Notes: generated by a model not told the origin, from the letters alone. A stretch of DNA of 64,000 nt from Siphonodentalium dalli (GCA_032622095.1 CP136067.1:78952705-79016704), one strand, 5' to 3'. Counted from the stretch's first letter, positions 45,088 through 55,575 are shown. Made by a program: numbers and translations.

Positions 45088-47637
45088 AATAAGTAGTATA
45101 ATGAGATCCCACTCACCACCCCATCCCGCCACCCATAGTATCTTATGCGCCACAGGCGCCCGTATAGAGGCTACTGACCACATAAATAAGTAGTATAATG
45201 AGATCCCACCCACCACCCCATCCCGCCACCCATAGTATATTATGCGCCACAGGCGCCCGTATAGAAGCTACTGCCCACATAAATAAGTAGTATAATGAGA
45301 TCCCACCACCACCCCATCGCGCCACCCATAGTATCTTATGCGCCACAGGCGCCCGTATAGAGGCTACTGACCACATAAATAAGTAGTATAATGAGATCAC
45401 ACCCACCACCCCATCCCGCCACCCATAGTATATTATGCGCCACAGGCGCCCGTATAGAGTCTACTGCCCACATAAATAAGTAGTATAATGAGATCCCACC
45501 CACCACCCCATCCCGCCACCATAGTATCTTATGCGCCACAGGCGCCCGTATAGAGTCTACTGCCCACATAAATAAGTGTTATAATGAGATCCCACCCACC
45601 ACCCCATCCCGCCACCCATAGTATCTTATGCGCCACAGGCGCCCGTATAGAGGCAACTGCCCACATAAATAAGTATTATAATGAGATCCCACCCACCACC
45701 CCATCCCGCCACCCATAGTATCTTATGCGCCACAGGCGCCCGTATAGAGTCTACTGCCCACATAAATAAGTAGTATAATGAGATCCCACCCACCACCCCA
45801 TCCCGCCACCCATAGTATCTTATGCGCCACAGGCGCCCGTATAGAGGCTACTGCCCACATAAATAAGTAGTATAATGAGATCCCACCCACCACCCCATCC
45901 CGCCACCCATAGTATCTTATGCGCCACAGGCGCCCGTATAGAGGCTACTGCCCACATAAATAAGTAGTATAATGAGATCCCACCCACCACCCCATCCCGC
46001 CACCCATAGTATCTTATGCGCCACAGGCGCCCGTATAGAGTCTACTGCCCACATAAATAAGTGTTATAATGAGATCCCACCCACCACCCCATCCCGCCAC
46101 CCATAGTATCTTATGCGCCACAGGCGCCCGTATAGAGGCTACTGCCCACATAAATAAGTATTATAATGAGATCCCACCCACCACCCCATCCCGCCACCCA
46201 TAGTATCTTATGCGCCACAGGCGCCCGTATAGAGTCTACTGCCCACATAAATAAGTAGTATAATGAGATCCCACCCACCACCCCATCCCGCCACCCATAG
46301 TATCTTATGCGCCACAGGCGCCCGTATAGAGGCTACTGCCCACATAAATAAGTAGTATAATGAGATCCCACCCACCACCCCATCCCGCCACCCATAGTAT
46401 CTTATGCGCCACAGGCGCCCGTATAGAGGCTACTGCCCACATAAATAAGTAGTATAATGAGATCCCACCCACCACCCCATCCCGCCACCCATAGTATCTT
46501 ATGCGCCACAGGCGCCCGTATAGAGTCTACTGCCCACATAAATAAGTAGTATAATGAGATCCCACCCACCACCCCATCCCGCCACCCATAGTATCTTATG
46601 CGCCACAGGCGCCCGTATAGAGGCTACTGCCCACATAAATAAGTAGTATAATGAGATCCCACCCACCACCCCATCCCGCCACCCATAGTATCTTATGCGC
46701 CACAGGCGCCCGTATAGAGGCTACTGCCCACATAAATAAGTAGTATAATGAGATCCCACCCACCACCCCATCCCGCCACCCATAGTATCTTATGCGCCAC
46801 AGGCGCCCGCATAGAGGTTACTGCCCACATAATTAAGTAGTATAATGAGATCCCACCCATCACCCCATCCCGCCACACATAGTATCTTATGCGCCACAGG
46901 TGCCCGTATAAGGGCTACTGCCCACATAAATAAGTATTATAATGAGATCCCACCCACCACCCCATCCCGCCACCCATAGTATCTTATGCGCCACAGGCGC
47001 CCGTATAGAGGCTACTGCCCACATAAATAAGTATTATAATGAGATCCCACCCACCACCCCATCCCGCCACCCATAGTATCTTATGCGCCACAGGCGCCCG
47101 TATAGAGGCTACTGCCCACATAAATAAGTAGTATAATGAGATCCCACCCACCACCCCATCCCACCACCCATAGTATCTTATGCGCCACCGGCGCCCGTAT
47201 AGAGGCTACTGCCCACATAAATAAGTAGTATAATGAGATCCCACCCACCACCCCATCCCGCCACCCATAGTATCTTATGCGCCACAGGCGCCCGTATAGA
47301 GTCTACTGCCCACATAAATAAGTAGTATAATGAGATCCCACCCACCACCCCATCCCACCACCCATAGTATCTTATGCGCCACCGGCGCCCGTATAGAGGC
47401 TACTGCCCACATAAATAAGTAGTATAATGAGATCCCACCCACCACCCCATCCCGCCACCCATAGTATCTTATGCGCCACAGGCGCCCGTATAGAGTCTAC
47501 TGCCCACATAAATAAGTAGTATAATGAGATCCCACTCACGACCCCATCCCGCCACCCATAGTATCTTGTGCGTCACAGGCGCCCGTATAGAGGCTACTGC
47601 CCACATAAATAAGTAGTATAATGAGTGTTGAGTCCAA
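45088..47637. repeat. 97-bp satellite array, 26 units
   Basis: The unit contains CATAGTATCTTATGCGCCAC, AGGCGCCCGTATAGAG, CTACTGCCCACATAAATAAG and a CCCACCCACCACCCC stretch. GCGCCACAGGCGC forms a small hairpin in each unit. I count 26 units, most over 95% alike by eye. Variant positions (GAGGCT/GAGTCT; AAGTAGT/AAGTATT/AAGTGTT) form a five-unit higher-order repeat. Proline- and tryptophan-rich frames here are not genes. Confidence 0.97.
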
Positions 47638-48975
47638 TATGACTTTTCACCACAACCTGGACGAGTACAAAAAAAACACATATACTGTACACAACATTGT
47701 ATAATGACATTTTTATTATCCATCTGTATGTTTATCAAAATTTTGGGAATAAAACTTTTGTGGTTATATTTGGTATTTGTCGGCACTTGATTCTCTTTAA
47801 GAGCCTGTATTTGATCATTAGGAAGCATGATTTGAAACAGTAAACACGGAATTGAAAAAAACTAAATGCGGAAGTGAAACGCCTGCTAAATACATCAGAG
47901 TAATGCGCGCGCATTACAATTTCACCGATTCATTTGGCAAATAGAGTTACTTCGTGACGTGACGGTGTCCCGATAAAACAGTCGATTGAGTCCAATATGA
48001 CTTTCGAGAGTCCAATATGACTTTTTCCAGTAATATCATGTGACGGCTTTTATCCAATCAAAAATAGTAAGGGATGGATGATAGATTCCATATTGTATAT
48101 ATAGAGAGGGCTAATTTCCAACTTCACCCCCTTTAAACATGGGAAGTTCCATTTGCATCCCCATTGGGTTGAACGTTTCCGACTATTGACTCCCGCTTTC
48201 AACCTGTTCCAGCCTAACACCCCTAAGATTTGCACTTTCCAACTGATGGCCACTTAAGTCTCAAATTTGAATTAAAGTCCAAAAATACTCGACTATCGGC
48301 CAAACAATAATATAATTTACGCACAATATTGGTCATAGATATAGAAATTCAAAATATAAGAACAATCTCAACCTATTTTGGTCTGAAATTTCCAACTGAT
48401 AACGCGGTTGTTTCATGCACGAAATAACTGTCCAATTGTTTAAAATCTTGTACAACCACTTGTCTCAACGTCCCTGGATAGATCAAATACCAATTTTTGC
48501 AATGCGGCCGTTGTGTTGTATCCCACCAACATAAACTGTTGGACTGATTAATGTCCCTTCACGAGAAGTTAATAGAAGTCAAGTACAACTCGTTTTCATG
48601 AGAACAAATATGATTATCAAATTTCCTATCAACAGGTTAAGAGAAATATGATTATCTTTAACTCTAAAGCCCGAAACTGTACCACACGGTGATTTCACCG
48701 AAAGATACAATCATTCGAAAGTTGACGCTTTCCTGTGAAAAAAAGTTTATCGATAATGTTTAATTTTCATTTGGATATGTCTTTGTAAATTGTTGGATAC
48801 ATTTCCGTCTATATTTTGGTTTGATGTTGACTCTGTTCATTGTTTTTGTTTGTTCATGCGAGTTCGGTATAGTATTGTGCTCAATTTATTTATTCAGGTG
48901 GTAACTATTCCGTGACCAAATAGAGACCATGGTTCATTCCTTAAAGAATGTTTATACGCAATATACTAATTCCGT
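47638..48975. other. Non-coding stretch upstream of the zinc-finger gene
   Basis: GAGTCCAATATGACTTT occurs three times (about 47630, 47990 and 48010). A piece of the TTCCAAC family lies in inverted orientation at 48110-48260. The remainder to 48975 shows nothing recognisable and would be intron if the acceptor at 48993 is used. I cannot identify a promoter. Confidence 0.4.
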
Positions 48976-48993
48976 TCATTCCACTTGTTGCAG
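48974..48993 (+). promoter_or_regulatory. Splice acceptor before the zinc-finger gene
   Basis: A pyrimidine-rich stretch, TTCATTCCACTTGTTGCAG, ends at 48993. The next exon starts ACAATCGACATGG, with ATG at 49003-49005 in good context (G at -3, G at +4). This places a 5' UTR intron upstream and argues against a processed retrocopy. Confidence 0.65.
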
Positions 48994-49002
48994 ACAATCG
49001 AC

Positions 49003-49627
49003 ATGGGCAACCATCAGTCTGTGCGCAAAGTTATCGAAGATAACCTAGAAAGGGATATGGCTGCCGAGGAACTACTTGGTCCACCACCAAAGGGGCGACC
49101 AGCAACCAGGAGCGACGATGATGATGCCGCTGTTGCGGGGAAGTCAAGGAGTGCGAGCTTCAGTTACCCGGGGGAATATCGTCACCACAGCACTGTGACG
49201 TTGGAGGACATAAAGAAACAAGACGTCGTTTCAAACGTCAATAAAAAGTCACTAGCTCCTTCTGAAAATACTAAACAGGACAATGTAATAGAGAAATCAC
49301 CGAATGGAGGGAAAATACCCTTGCGAAACAGAGGCCAAGTTCCGTTCAAAGAGACGATTGATATGTTTATTGAAGGTTACTTATTAGAGAAGGATATAGT
49401 TTTGTCTGACGAACTTGGGAAAGTTAAAGCTGTTTACAGTAATCATGACCTGTATAAAACAGGACCCACTTCTTCGCTAGTAGCGACCGAGCAGAAGACG
49501 ATGTGCGAAGGAAAGTTCTTGAGTTTTTCTGAAAACAATGATGAATTCAAGGTAATTACTGATTCGAATAACAAAGAACACCGAGATACATATGCAGACG
49601 TTGTTGAGAAGATTTGTGTGAAAAAAC
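49003..49627 (+). CDS. Zinc-finger gene, N-terminal block
   Basis: This frame-1 block of about 207 residues starts at the ATG eight bases after the predicted acceptor junction. It has VRKVIEDNL at residues ~7-15 and an acidic run DDDD near residue 40. A Ser-rich patch (KSRSASFSYPGEYRHHS) follows, then TIDMFIEGYL at residues ~118-127. Both helices fit the hydrophobic spacing of CoRNR boxes. It loses frame in a run of six A at 49622-49627, where the sequence continues in frame 2 as NEVSGLATKTFDRKSPDDSH. There is no GT-AG intron at that point. Confidence 0.7.
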
Positions 49628-50098
49628 GAGGTATCTGGTTTAGCCACGAAAACTTTTGATCGAAAAAGCCCGGATGACTCTCACAGGAAAATGGTGGACA
49701 TAAACCAGTTAATTGAAATCGTTATCGACAATTCTTTAAACGACAAACTGACCAGTAATGAAGAAAAAGTCGTGGACATGTGTACTATTCAGCCCAATAA
49801 GCCAGTAACACCTGTGGTAAAACGAGAAATCGTCAAGGAACAAGAGGACAAGAAGGCTGTCGATGAAATCAATGACGTCAAATCACTCAGGGAGCACATC
49901 GATAGGATAGTTCAGGAGAGCATACGGGAATGTAATAGTGATGAATCTAAGTCGGAAAACTTAGTCTCTATGGTGGACAGAAGTTCTGGTCGTAGGTCTT
50001 CGTCATTTAGTAAACCGAAAGCATCACTGCCATCGCGTCCAACATCACCAGGATCGCGCAGACAACATGCTCCTAATGAGAAACATGCTGGACAGTAA
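49622..50098 (+). CDS. Zinc-finger gene, second block
   Basis: Frame 2 continues for about 158 residues. It holds two more helix motifs, INQLIEIVIDNSL (about 49703-49739) and LREHIDRIVQESI (about 49889-49927), the first a textbook I-x-x-V-I-x-x-x-L CoRNR spacing. A Ser/Arg/Pro-rich stretch follows (SGRRSSSFSKPKASLPSR). The frame stops at 50098. Frame 3 offers plausible continuation (MLLMRNMLDSNTAVRHGNSD) from about 50067. Confidence 0.65.
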   Translation, partial: KNEVSGLATKTFDRKSPDDSHRKMVDINQLIEIVIDNSLNDKLTSNEEKVVDMCTIQPNKPVTPVVKREIVKEQEDKKAVDEINDVKSLREHIDRIVQESIRECNSDESKSENLVSMVDRSSGRRSSSFSKPKASLPSRPTSPGSRRQHAPNEKHAGQ

Positions 50099-50154
50099 CA
50101 CGGCTGTTCGACACGGTAATTCTGACAACGCACGAACTATTTCTCATCGCGGAC

Positions 50155-50395
50155 TGAAAATATCAAGATTCCAAACCAGCCACAACAAACATGCCATTCA
50201 CAAGAGAAATGCCTCCGTTGGCGGAAGCAATTGATGAAGCTTATCGCTACCCGACGAATTCCAGACCAGCAGAAATGCATCGCGAGAAGTCACATTCTTG
50301 GGGATCGCAACATGCAGCATTTTCCGCGCCGAAGAAACACAGGGAATACCACGGCATTGAAAGGGCGTCGATTCCACATTTAGTCCCATGCTGAA
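50155..50395 (+). CDS. Zinc-finger gene, third block
   Basis: Frame 1 reads TNMPFTREMPPLAEAIDEAYRY and then a His/Ser-rich stretch with REKSHSWGSQHAAFSAPKKH. LAEAIDEAY could be a weak fifth copy of the helix motif. It ends at a stop at about 50394. Frame 2 continues with SHAEKYYSEQN. Confidence 0.5.
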
Positions 50396-51050
50396 AAATA
50401 TTATTCTGAGCAGAATATGTCTCCGGCTACTAATCCAACCTTGAGTGCACAATATCATGAGCACGTGCGCGCAAGTGAAGGTGCTCGGACAGCTGCTCGT
50501 CGAGTAGCCTATCCACATGCAGCTAGCGATGTAGGAATCGTGCCATCGCCACAACTGTTCAGCAGCGAATATCAGGCCGCTCTCAGAACTCAGCTCAGAC
50601 CTGAAGTTTCGGCTGAGTCTGTGCATCCGTCTTCGTGTGATTGTAATCGGTGTGTGGCAGAGATGACCCGAAACATCGGACTAGCCGACGGATACAGTCG
50701 ATTCCTCGCTCAAGTTGGAAATGTTCCGCCGATCGGACTGCATTCCGTACAAACAGCTTGTACAAAGGGAAATTACTCTGCACTCATGTCACAATCTCAG
50801 CACAATCTCCACGCCGTGGCGCCGCACCACCAACCTCCGAATGACCCGCCATCGCAACCAAGTCACCCGATGTATCCACAACCGCATGTCGGGATCATCC
50901 CTCCGCCTGGTCCTTTCAATACATATGCATCAAATATTCCTCACGACGATCGTGAAACAGTTGTTAGAGCTAGTCCGCGAGAGGAGGAGAGGCCTGCACC
51001 ACGGCAGTACCAACGTAACTGGAAGCCCACCCTACTCCCAGCTCCGGCGT
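50384..51050 (+). CDS. Zinc-finger gene, Pro/His-rich block
   Basis: Frame 2 encodes about 220 residues. They include SAQYHEHVRASEGARTAARR, SCDCNRCVAEMTRNIGLAD and a Pro/His-rich linker (HHQPPNDPPSQPSHPMYPQ). The DCNRC pair could be part of a degenerate metal site. The linker looks disordered, as is common between motifs in large zinc-finger regulators. The productive frame moves to frame 3 at about 51.04 kb. Confidence 0.6.
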
Positions 51051-51645
51051 TCTCCCATACCTCAAGAAACAGCACCAACTACTGCCACTGCAAACGGAAC
51101 ATCCCCCCTCGACCTATCTGTCAAAACAACACGGCCTACTCCGGACAAGCCGCCCCATACCATTCCAAACGCCCGCATGCCGTCGTACATATGCGGTTAT
51201 CAAGCTGATGATTACCAACGCCAGCATATGCGTCGCGCGTTTGATGGCACACCACCCATGGAATCCGGAAATACAACATCGAATGAGCAGTACCCTCAGT
51301 GGAAGTCTGCTGCGTATTCCAAGTCGGTTGAATATCGGCGTTCAATGTCACCACGTCACAAAACAAGCCCGTCACACCCGTTCTCGTCATTTCTGTCAAA
51401 CCTACCGAACCCACCACTCTGGCACTTCGAGTCGAAAATATTATCACCCCCTCAACCATCACCGACGGACCAAGGACCAGTTCGTTCCGTGGAGACTTGG
51501 TCTCACGATGCTAGCCGAAATTCTGCGTCGCCATCCAATGACGCCGATAGGAAAGATTCGGCTGGTGCTCGTCGTGGTTCGGTGTCCAAGCACGAACCAA
51601 TACAAAACATACTAGGGGCCAACCCACAAGTGATATTCTGTATTT
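51030..51645 (+). CDS. Zinc-finger gene, PLDLSVK block
   Basis: Frame 3 encodes about 200 residues starting near SPIPQETAPTTATANG and running straight into PLDLSVK (51105-51125). PxDLS is the established recruitment motif for the CtBP corepressor. A Ser/Pro-rich region (RRSMSPRHKTSPSHPFSSF; LSPPQPSPTDQGP) and a charged end (SNDADRKDSAGARRGS) follow. The frame stops at 51647, just where the first zinc finger begins in frame 2. Confidence 0.65.
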
Positions 51646-52332
51646 AATATGTCGGCTGTGTGGACAAACGTGTGGCAGTCTGTATGCTTTCAGGAAACAT
51701 TTTAGGAACCAGCATGATTTGAACCACACGCCGATCATACGATTGTTCAAACTATTTCCGCTACTAAAAGCGCAATGAACTCATCCGTGTCCGAATTTCC
51801 CATTCATCATCAGGACGGTATTCCGGTGCAATACTCTTGCGATAGATCGCGTACGCCAAGTTCAAACTCGGGTTCTATGACCGAATTGACCGTTGGATCT
51901 GGCTTGTCTAAGAAAATGGACATCGGAGAACATTTACTCTTTCAACAGCAATCGCGGGATACTAGAACTGAGATTCCGTTGGACACTGAGGCTGATGGCC
52001 TCAACAAAGCAAAGTGTCTCGAATGTCCTGAATGTGGACAAACGTTCCAACTTAATGACTTCGGTGCCTACAAACGTCACTGCCGCCAACATAGTTGCGT
52101 TTCCAGGAATTCTGGTCTTATATCATGTTCTGAGTGCAGCACATGTGTTCGCGATCTACTGGAATTAAAGGAACACAAGCAGATTCACACCTCCAGACAA
52201 TCGAGCGTTTGTCGGATTTGTTCTATTGAATTCAGAGACGATGATCTTCTGCGGGATCACGTTCGTGATGCTCATGGGGCTACAACTCCGATAGATTTGT
52301 TGAGCGAAAACCTAATGCTTCTGATAGACTAA
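51602..52332 (+). CDS. Zinc-finger gene, C2H2 finger block
   Basis: Frame 2 (51602-51735) carries finger 1, CRLCGQTC ... H-x4-H, with C-x2-C-x12-H-x4-H spacing from 51650. Frame 1 (about 51730-52332) carries MNSSVSEFPIHHQ and a Ser/Thr-rich linker. Finger 2 (CPECGQTF ... HCRQH) has 14 residues between the second Cys and first His instead of 12. Finger 3 is CSECSTC ... HKQIH with 12, and finger 4 is CRICSIEF ... HVRDAH with 12. Zinc ligands are complete in all four. The linkers between fingers are not the TGEKP type, so some fingers may bind proteins rather than DNA. Confidence 0.75.
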
Positions 52333-53090
52333 GTCCTCTTTCATTAGAGCCTATGGTTCGGTCTAGGGACGTGACACTGCAGCCGGCCTGCCCAGTTGGG
52401 CGCGGTATCTGCTAGTCCAGACAGTAGCACACCCCATGAATCATCGGGTCCTGGGTCGGGCAATTCACCTCCGGTTGTTCCATTGAATTCCAGAAGTTCG
52501 CCTGTGTCTGACTGTGGTGCTTCTACTGACAATGCTGAACAATGTTCGGCCGAAAATCAGCCCCAAGAAGACGATGATAAAACAACTCAGTTTGAAAACA
52601 ATTCTAATGCAGCAGGCGAACGCCCCACTAGCGAATTCAGCTACAAACACAAAAAGTTCGGAAAACATAGGTTGAGCTCCATGAACGACAATTCTTGTGA
52701 CCAAAGTCCTCCCCGTAAGACCAAACGCAGCGACTCCGTTGATAGTAATGGGAGTCAGTACAACTCTGTAGACAGCACGCAATCGCTGTCTAAGAACGAT
52801 GTTTCCGGGGCGGACACGGCTCCCTGTGTCGTCTCTTCCTCACTTCCGGTAGAAAAAGAAACCAGATTTTGTCGATGGGGCCGACAAAGAACTAATCAAA
52901 TCATCCGTGGTTTGCGACGAAAAATATGCTGTCGATGTATGTGGCACAGAAAGTCAGAAACATATTCCCGACGACAAACTTTCGAGTGGGGCTCAGAAAA
53001 CCGAAGCCAGACATAATATGCCATTTATGTGTGACAGGACGAAACCCGGTCAGAGACAAACTGGTGTTCTTGTCGCGGGCAAGAAATGAA
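52303..53090 (+). CDS. Zinc-finger gene, C-terminal Ser/Asp-rich block
   Basis: Frame 3 (52305-52395) reads RKPNASDRLSPLSLEPMVR, then frame 1 (52396 to about 52865) gives a disordered Ser/Asn/Asp-rich region. That region has the basic patch PPRKTKRSDSVDS, a likely nuclear-localisation signal. Frame 2 (52865-53089) continues as DFVDGADKELIKSSVVCDEK to a stop at 53089. In frame 3 a CHLC pair at about 53018 could mark the start of a further finger. Which C-terminus is real is unclear. Confidence 0.5.
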
Positions 53091-53099
53091 CGCTTTAAA

Positions 53100-53810
53100 A
53101 TTGAGATATATACATGTTTTAAGCTCTGGATATATTTGGTCAATATTCGTGCCTCATATTTTTGGAAGCTGAACGTGTGTTTATTGTCCTGGCAACACAA
53201 TAATAGAGCAAAAAATTGTCAGGTTACTACAAATCGGTCGGCTGGATCAATTTGGACAAGCACCAGTCTATCTAATATGCGAATTTATACGAAATTAGGA
53301 AGCAACTGTAAAAGTTTCTACTTAAGTAAAAGTTAACAAGGATATTTTCAACACAAAGTAGACACAAATGCTTAGTGAATGAACAATGCTATCTAAGTTG
53401 TCGTCTGCCATTTTTTGTCTGACTCGAATGTCTGTTTATTGGCGCACACTCAATTCTCTTATTGAGAAGACTGGTTCCTTTTCAAAAACCGCGGATATCT
53501 GAAAATGTAGTGACCTGACCCCGTCCGCGATAATAGGACAGGTTCAGTTACTTCTGATTCGTATTTATATAATATCACTATAGTCTTTAACCTGGTTGGA
53601 AATATCACATGCTTTGGTAGCAGGAATACTTCATGTTAGTAAGTATAGACCCGTCTATACGAACGGCCACGTAATCCAACGTTAACGAACGTATATTGTG
53701 ACTGACCATCGGCTCATATATCCATTGATGTGGCCACCTTACGGGAATCTCAAAGAAGTTTACCATTGGTCGAATAATTAGTACTCTTCATTTAAAGTGG
53801 AATATTATTG
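53100..53810. other. Stretch after the zinc-finger gene
   Basis: No feature is recognised. It could hold the 3' UTR, but I see no clear AATAAA in the expected orientation. Confidence 0.35.
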
Positions 53811-53814
53811 TATA

Positions 53815-53970
53815 ATATAGCAGGGGGTGGGCGGAAAAAAACTGCGGGACACAACGTACCGGGGGTGGGGGGTACCTAGGCGTCAAAAATTTACACGTAA
53901 ATTTTTTCCTTATTCATTTAGGGGGGGGGGTTGTCGGAAAAAATTTGCATGTATTTTTTTCCAAATATGT
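53815..53970. repeat. G-tract / CGGAAAAAA repeat block
   Basis: It contains GGGGGTGGGCGGAAAAAAAC, GGGGGTGGGGGGTACC, AATTTTTTCC and GGGGGGGGGGTTGTCGGAAA. The same combination is seen at 1245-1845, 54540-54690, 59370-59490 and 60520-60620. Confidence 0.7.
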
Positions 53971-54534
53971 ATTTTCAGACTCACAACTTCAATTTGATAG
54001 AATATGGATTAACCTTAATATCCAAATCATATATACATGAGTAGTACAATCCACCTAAAACAATTTTGGATAACCACTGTCTTGGTTTACATGTGATATT
54101 GACCCCATTAACCCTCTTAATAATGCCGACTATGTCAGTGTCTACCAGTCGAATGCAGAATTCTACCCTGCGATCGCTTATCTGGCAAATTTGTACTGCA
54201 GAACTATCCCATGTATTAAACAATTTCTCCTCCAATGGTATCAGAATACAGTTATATGCTGGTATCTCACTCATCTCATTTGCATCTTTTTCAAAGTCGA
54301 GGTAATGACTAGTTGTCATTTTTTAAAGTGCATACAAAGCGTTGCGATCACCAATATACATGTTTGTACATGTCATGACATCACGAGGTACACATCTGCG
54401 TTCTACTGGTAGACAATGACCATTTTAGTCATAATAATCTAAACTAAGTTACCAAGCACCTTCTCGTGAATTGTATGCTCCGGTGTTTTTTTCGGTTTCC
54501 GGTCAAACCGAGTTGTTATCCGGCTGGGGTAGAT

Positions 54535-54695
54535 TTGATTTTTTTTTTTCTGGGGGGGGGGGGGGGGGCAAATGGTCAGTGGAAAAACTGCAGTTTTTGC
54601 TGTTTGGGGGGGGGGGGTACCCAAACCGAAGAAAACAGTTTTTTCCACCCTGTGTCTGCAGTTTTTTTTCCGCCCCCCCCCCCTGAAATATAGTG
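54535..54695. repeat. G-tract / C-tract repeat block
   Basis: Long G runs at about 54552-54568 and 54605-54617 and a C run at 54672-54683 lie with CAGTTTTTTTTCCGCC. The two halves are roughly inverted (GGGG ... GCAGTTTTTGC / CTGCAGTTTTTTTTCC). Run lengths are unreliable in assemblies. Confidence 0.75.
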
Positions 54696-54914
54696 GAATT
54701 TTCCCCCTTTGCTATATATACACATGAAATGAAATGAAATGGACGTACGCTTGCATTTGCAGCGTCCATGTTGCATACTGGACATTCGTTGGCCATAGTA
54801 ACATACATGATAAGTCGCATGTACGTGTGTGTGTATGTGTGTGTGTCGCTAATATCGACCAGTAACTCAATGCCTATATAAAGTTATATGGACATATTAA
54901 AATCCCCCACTTAT

Positions 54915-55172
54915 ATACAGTAATGCCCTAAGTAATCGACCTCTTAACCACAGCAGAATTATGGGTAACTTTTCAGGATTTAGTAGGAAATATGGCTTGT
55001 TGCCATTCATCGGAAAGCTCTCGGGGAAAATATGGCTTGTTGCCATTCATCGGAAAGCTCTCGGGGAGAGCTTTCCGATGAATGGCAACAAGCCATATTT
55101 CCGACTAAATCCTGAAAAGTTACCCATAATTCTGCTGTGGTTAAGAGGTCGATTACTTAGGGCATTTACTGT
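54915..55172. repeat. Near-perfect long palindrome
   Basis: The left arm (CAGTAATGCCCTAAGTAATC ... GGAAAGCTCTC) and right arm are reverse complements over about 110 bp, with one internal mismatch and one short indel near the outer end. The left arm has a 40-bp tandem duplication (TATGGCTTGTTGCCATTCAT at 54991 and 55031) that the right arm lacks. The tip is GCTCTCGGGGAGAGC. A plus-strand frame through it has no protein meaning. Confidence 0.9.
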
Positions 55173-55426
55173 AGTTAATCTTTTCATTTTAATGTTGTAA
55201 CTGAATCTCGCTATTATCGAGTAGCTTTAGAATATCATAAGACTCTAGCCAAGTTTTGTCATGTAAGCCAACTGCTCAAACACATATTTGAGTGAATCTC
55301 TTAACTCAGGTTGTATCGGAATCCGGGTTTCTGTGGTGTTCCCTGAAATGCTGTTGCCGAGACCTGCAGAAAGACACAATTCGAACACCGAGAACAGGTT
55401 CACGAACACCATTACGTCATGTTCAC

Positions 55427-55575
55427 CGGCCGGATTCGCACTCCCCGAAAACAATTGAAGGGTGTGAGCTTTTTCAAGCAGCTGACATATAACGTCGGGG
55501 TTTGTTTTGTTTTTTAAACCGCTTCTCGGCGTTCGAACCCGAACCGCCGATTGCAGAACGCCACCGAACCAGGAT
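55427..55575 (-). CDS. Possible isolated exon
   Basis: On the minus strand an acceptor-like TAAAAATTATATTCAG is followed by an open 149-bp stretch encoding SWFGGVLQSAVRVRTPRSG and NPDVICQLLEKAHTLQLFSG, with a possible GTGAAC donor. The frame stays open beyond the donor to 55245, so the exon end is uncertain. I do not recognise the protein. It could be chance. Confidence 0.25.

Larger units (their letters stand above)
48994..53090 (+). pseudogene. C2H2 zinc-finger corepressor-like gene, frame-disrupted
   Basis: One ~4.1 kb stretch encodes a continuous-looking protein of roughly 1,300 residues spread over all three frames. In order it carries the start MGNHQSVRKVIEDNL; four short helices fitting the CoRNR box; Ser/Lys- and Pro/His-rich linkers; PLDLSVK at 51105-51125, a CtBP-binding-type motif; four C2H2 fingers between 51650 and 52290; and a Ser/Asp-rich tail with the basic patch PPRKTKR. 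The frame changes about ten times (near 49.62, 50.06, 50.18, 50.39, 51.04, 51.61, 51.73, 52.30, 52.39 and 52.87 kb). Between changes the reading is clean, without the scattered stops expected of old decay. So it is either recently dead or an intact gene with assembly indels. I infer a nuclear transcriptional corepressor. I do not recognise an orthologue and assign no symbol. No poly-A signal was identified. Confidence 0.7.

Noticed and set aside
45143-46878. Minus-strand frames with WAVxSIRAPVAHKILW repeats
   Set aside because: They follow the 97-bp satellite and end wherever a unit has an indel.
49600-52400. Frame changes explained by small introns
   Set aside because: The joins I examined have no GT-AG pair around them, and the two frames often overlap or abut directly.
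48994-53090. Processed retrocopy of a zinc-finger mRNA
   Set aside because: A good splice acceptor directly precedes the coding start, and no poly-A tail or flanking duplication is visible. Intron-poor gene structure is a simpler reading, but this is not settled.
55520-55560. tRNA-like B box (GTTCGAACCC)
   Set aside because: No matching A box or cloverleaf could be built around it.
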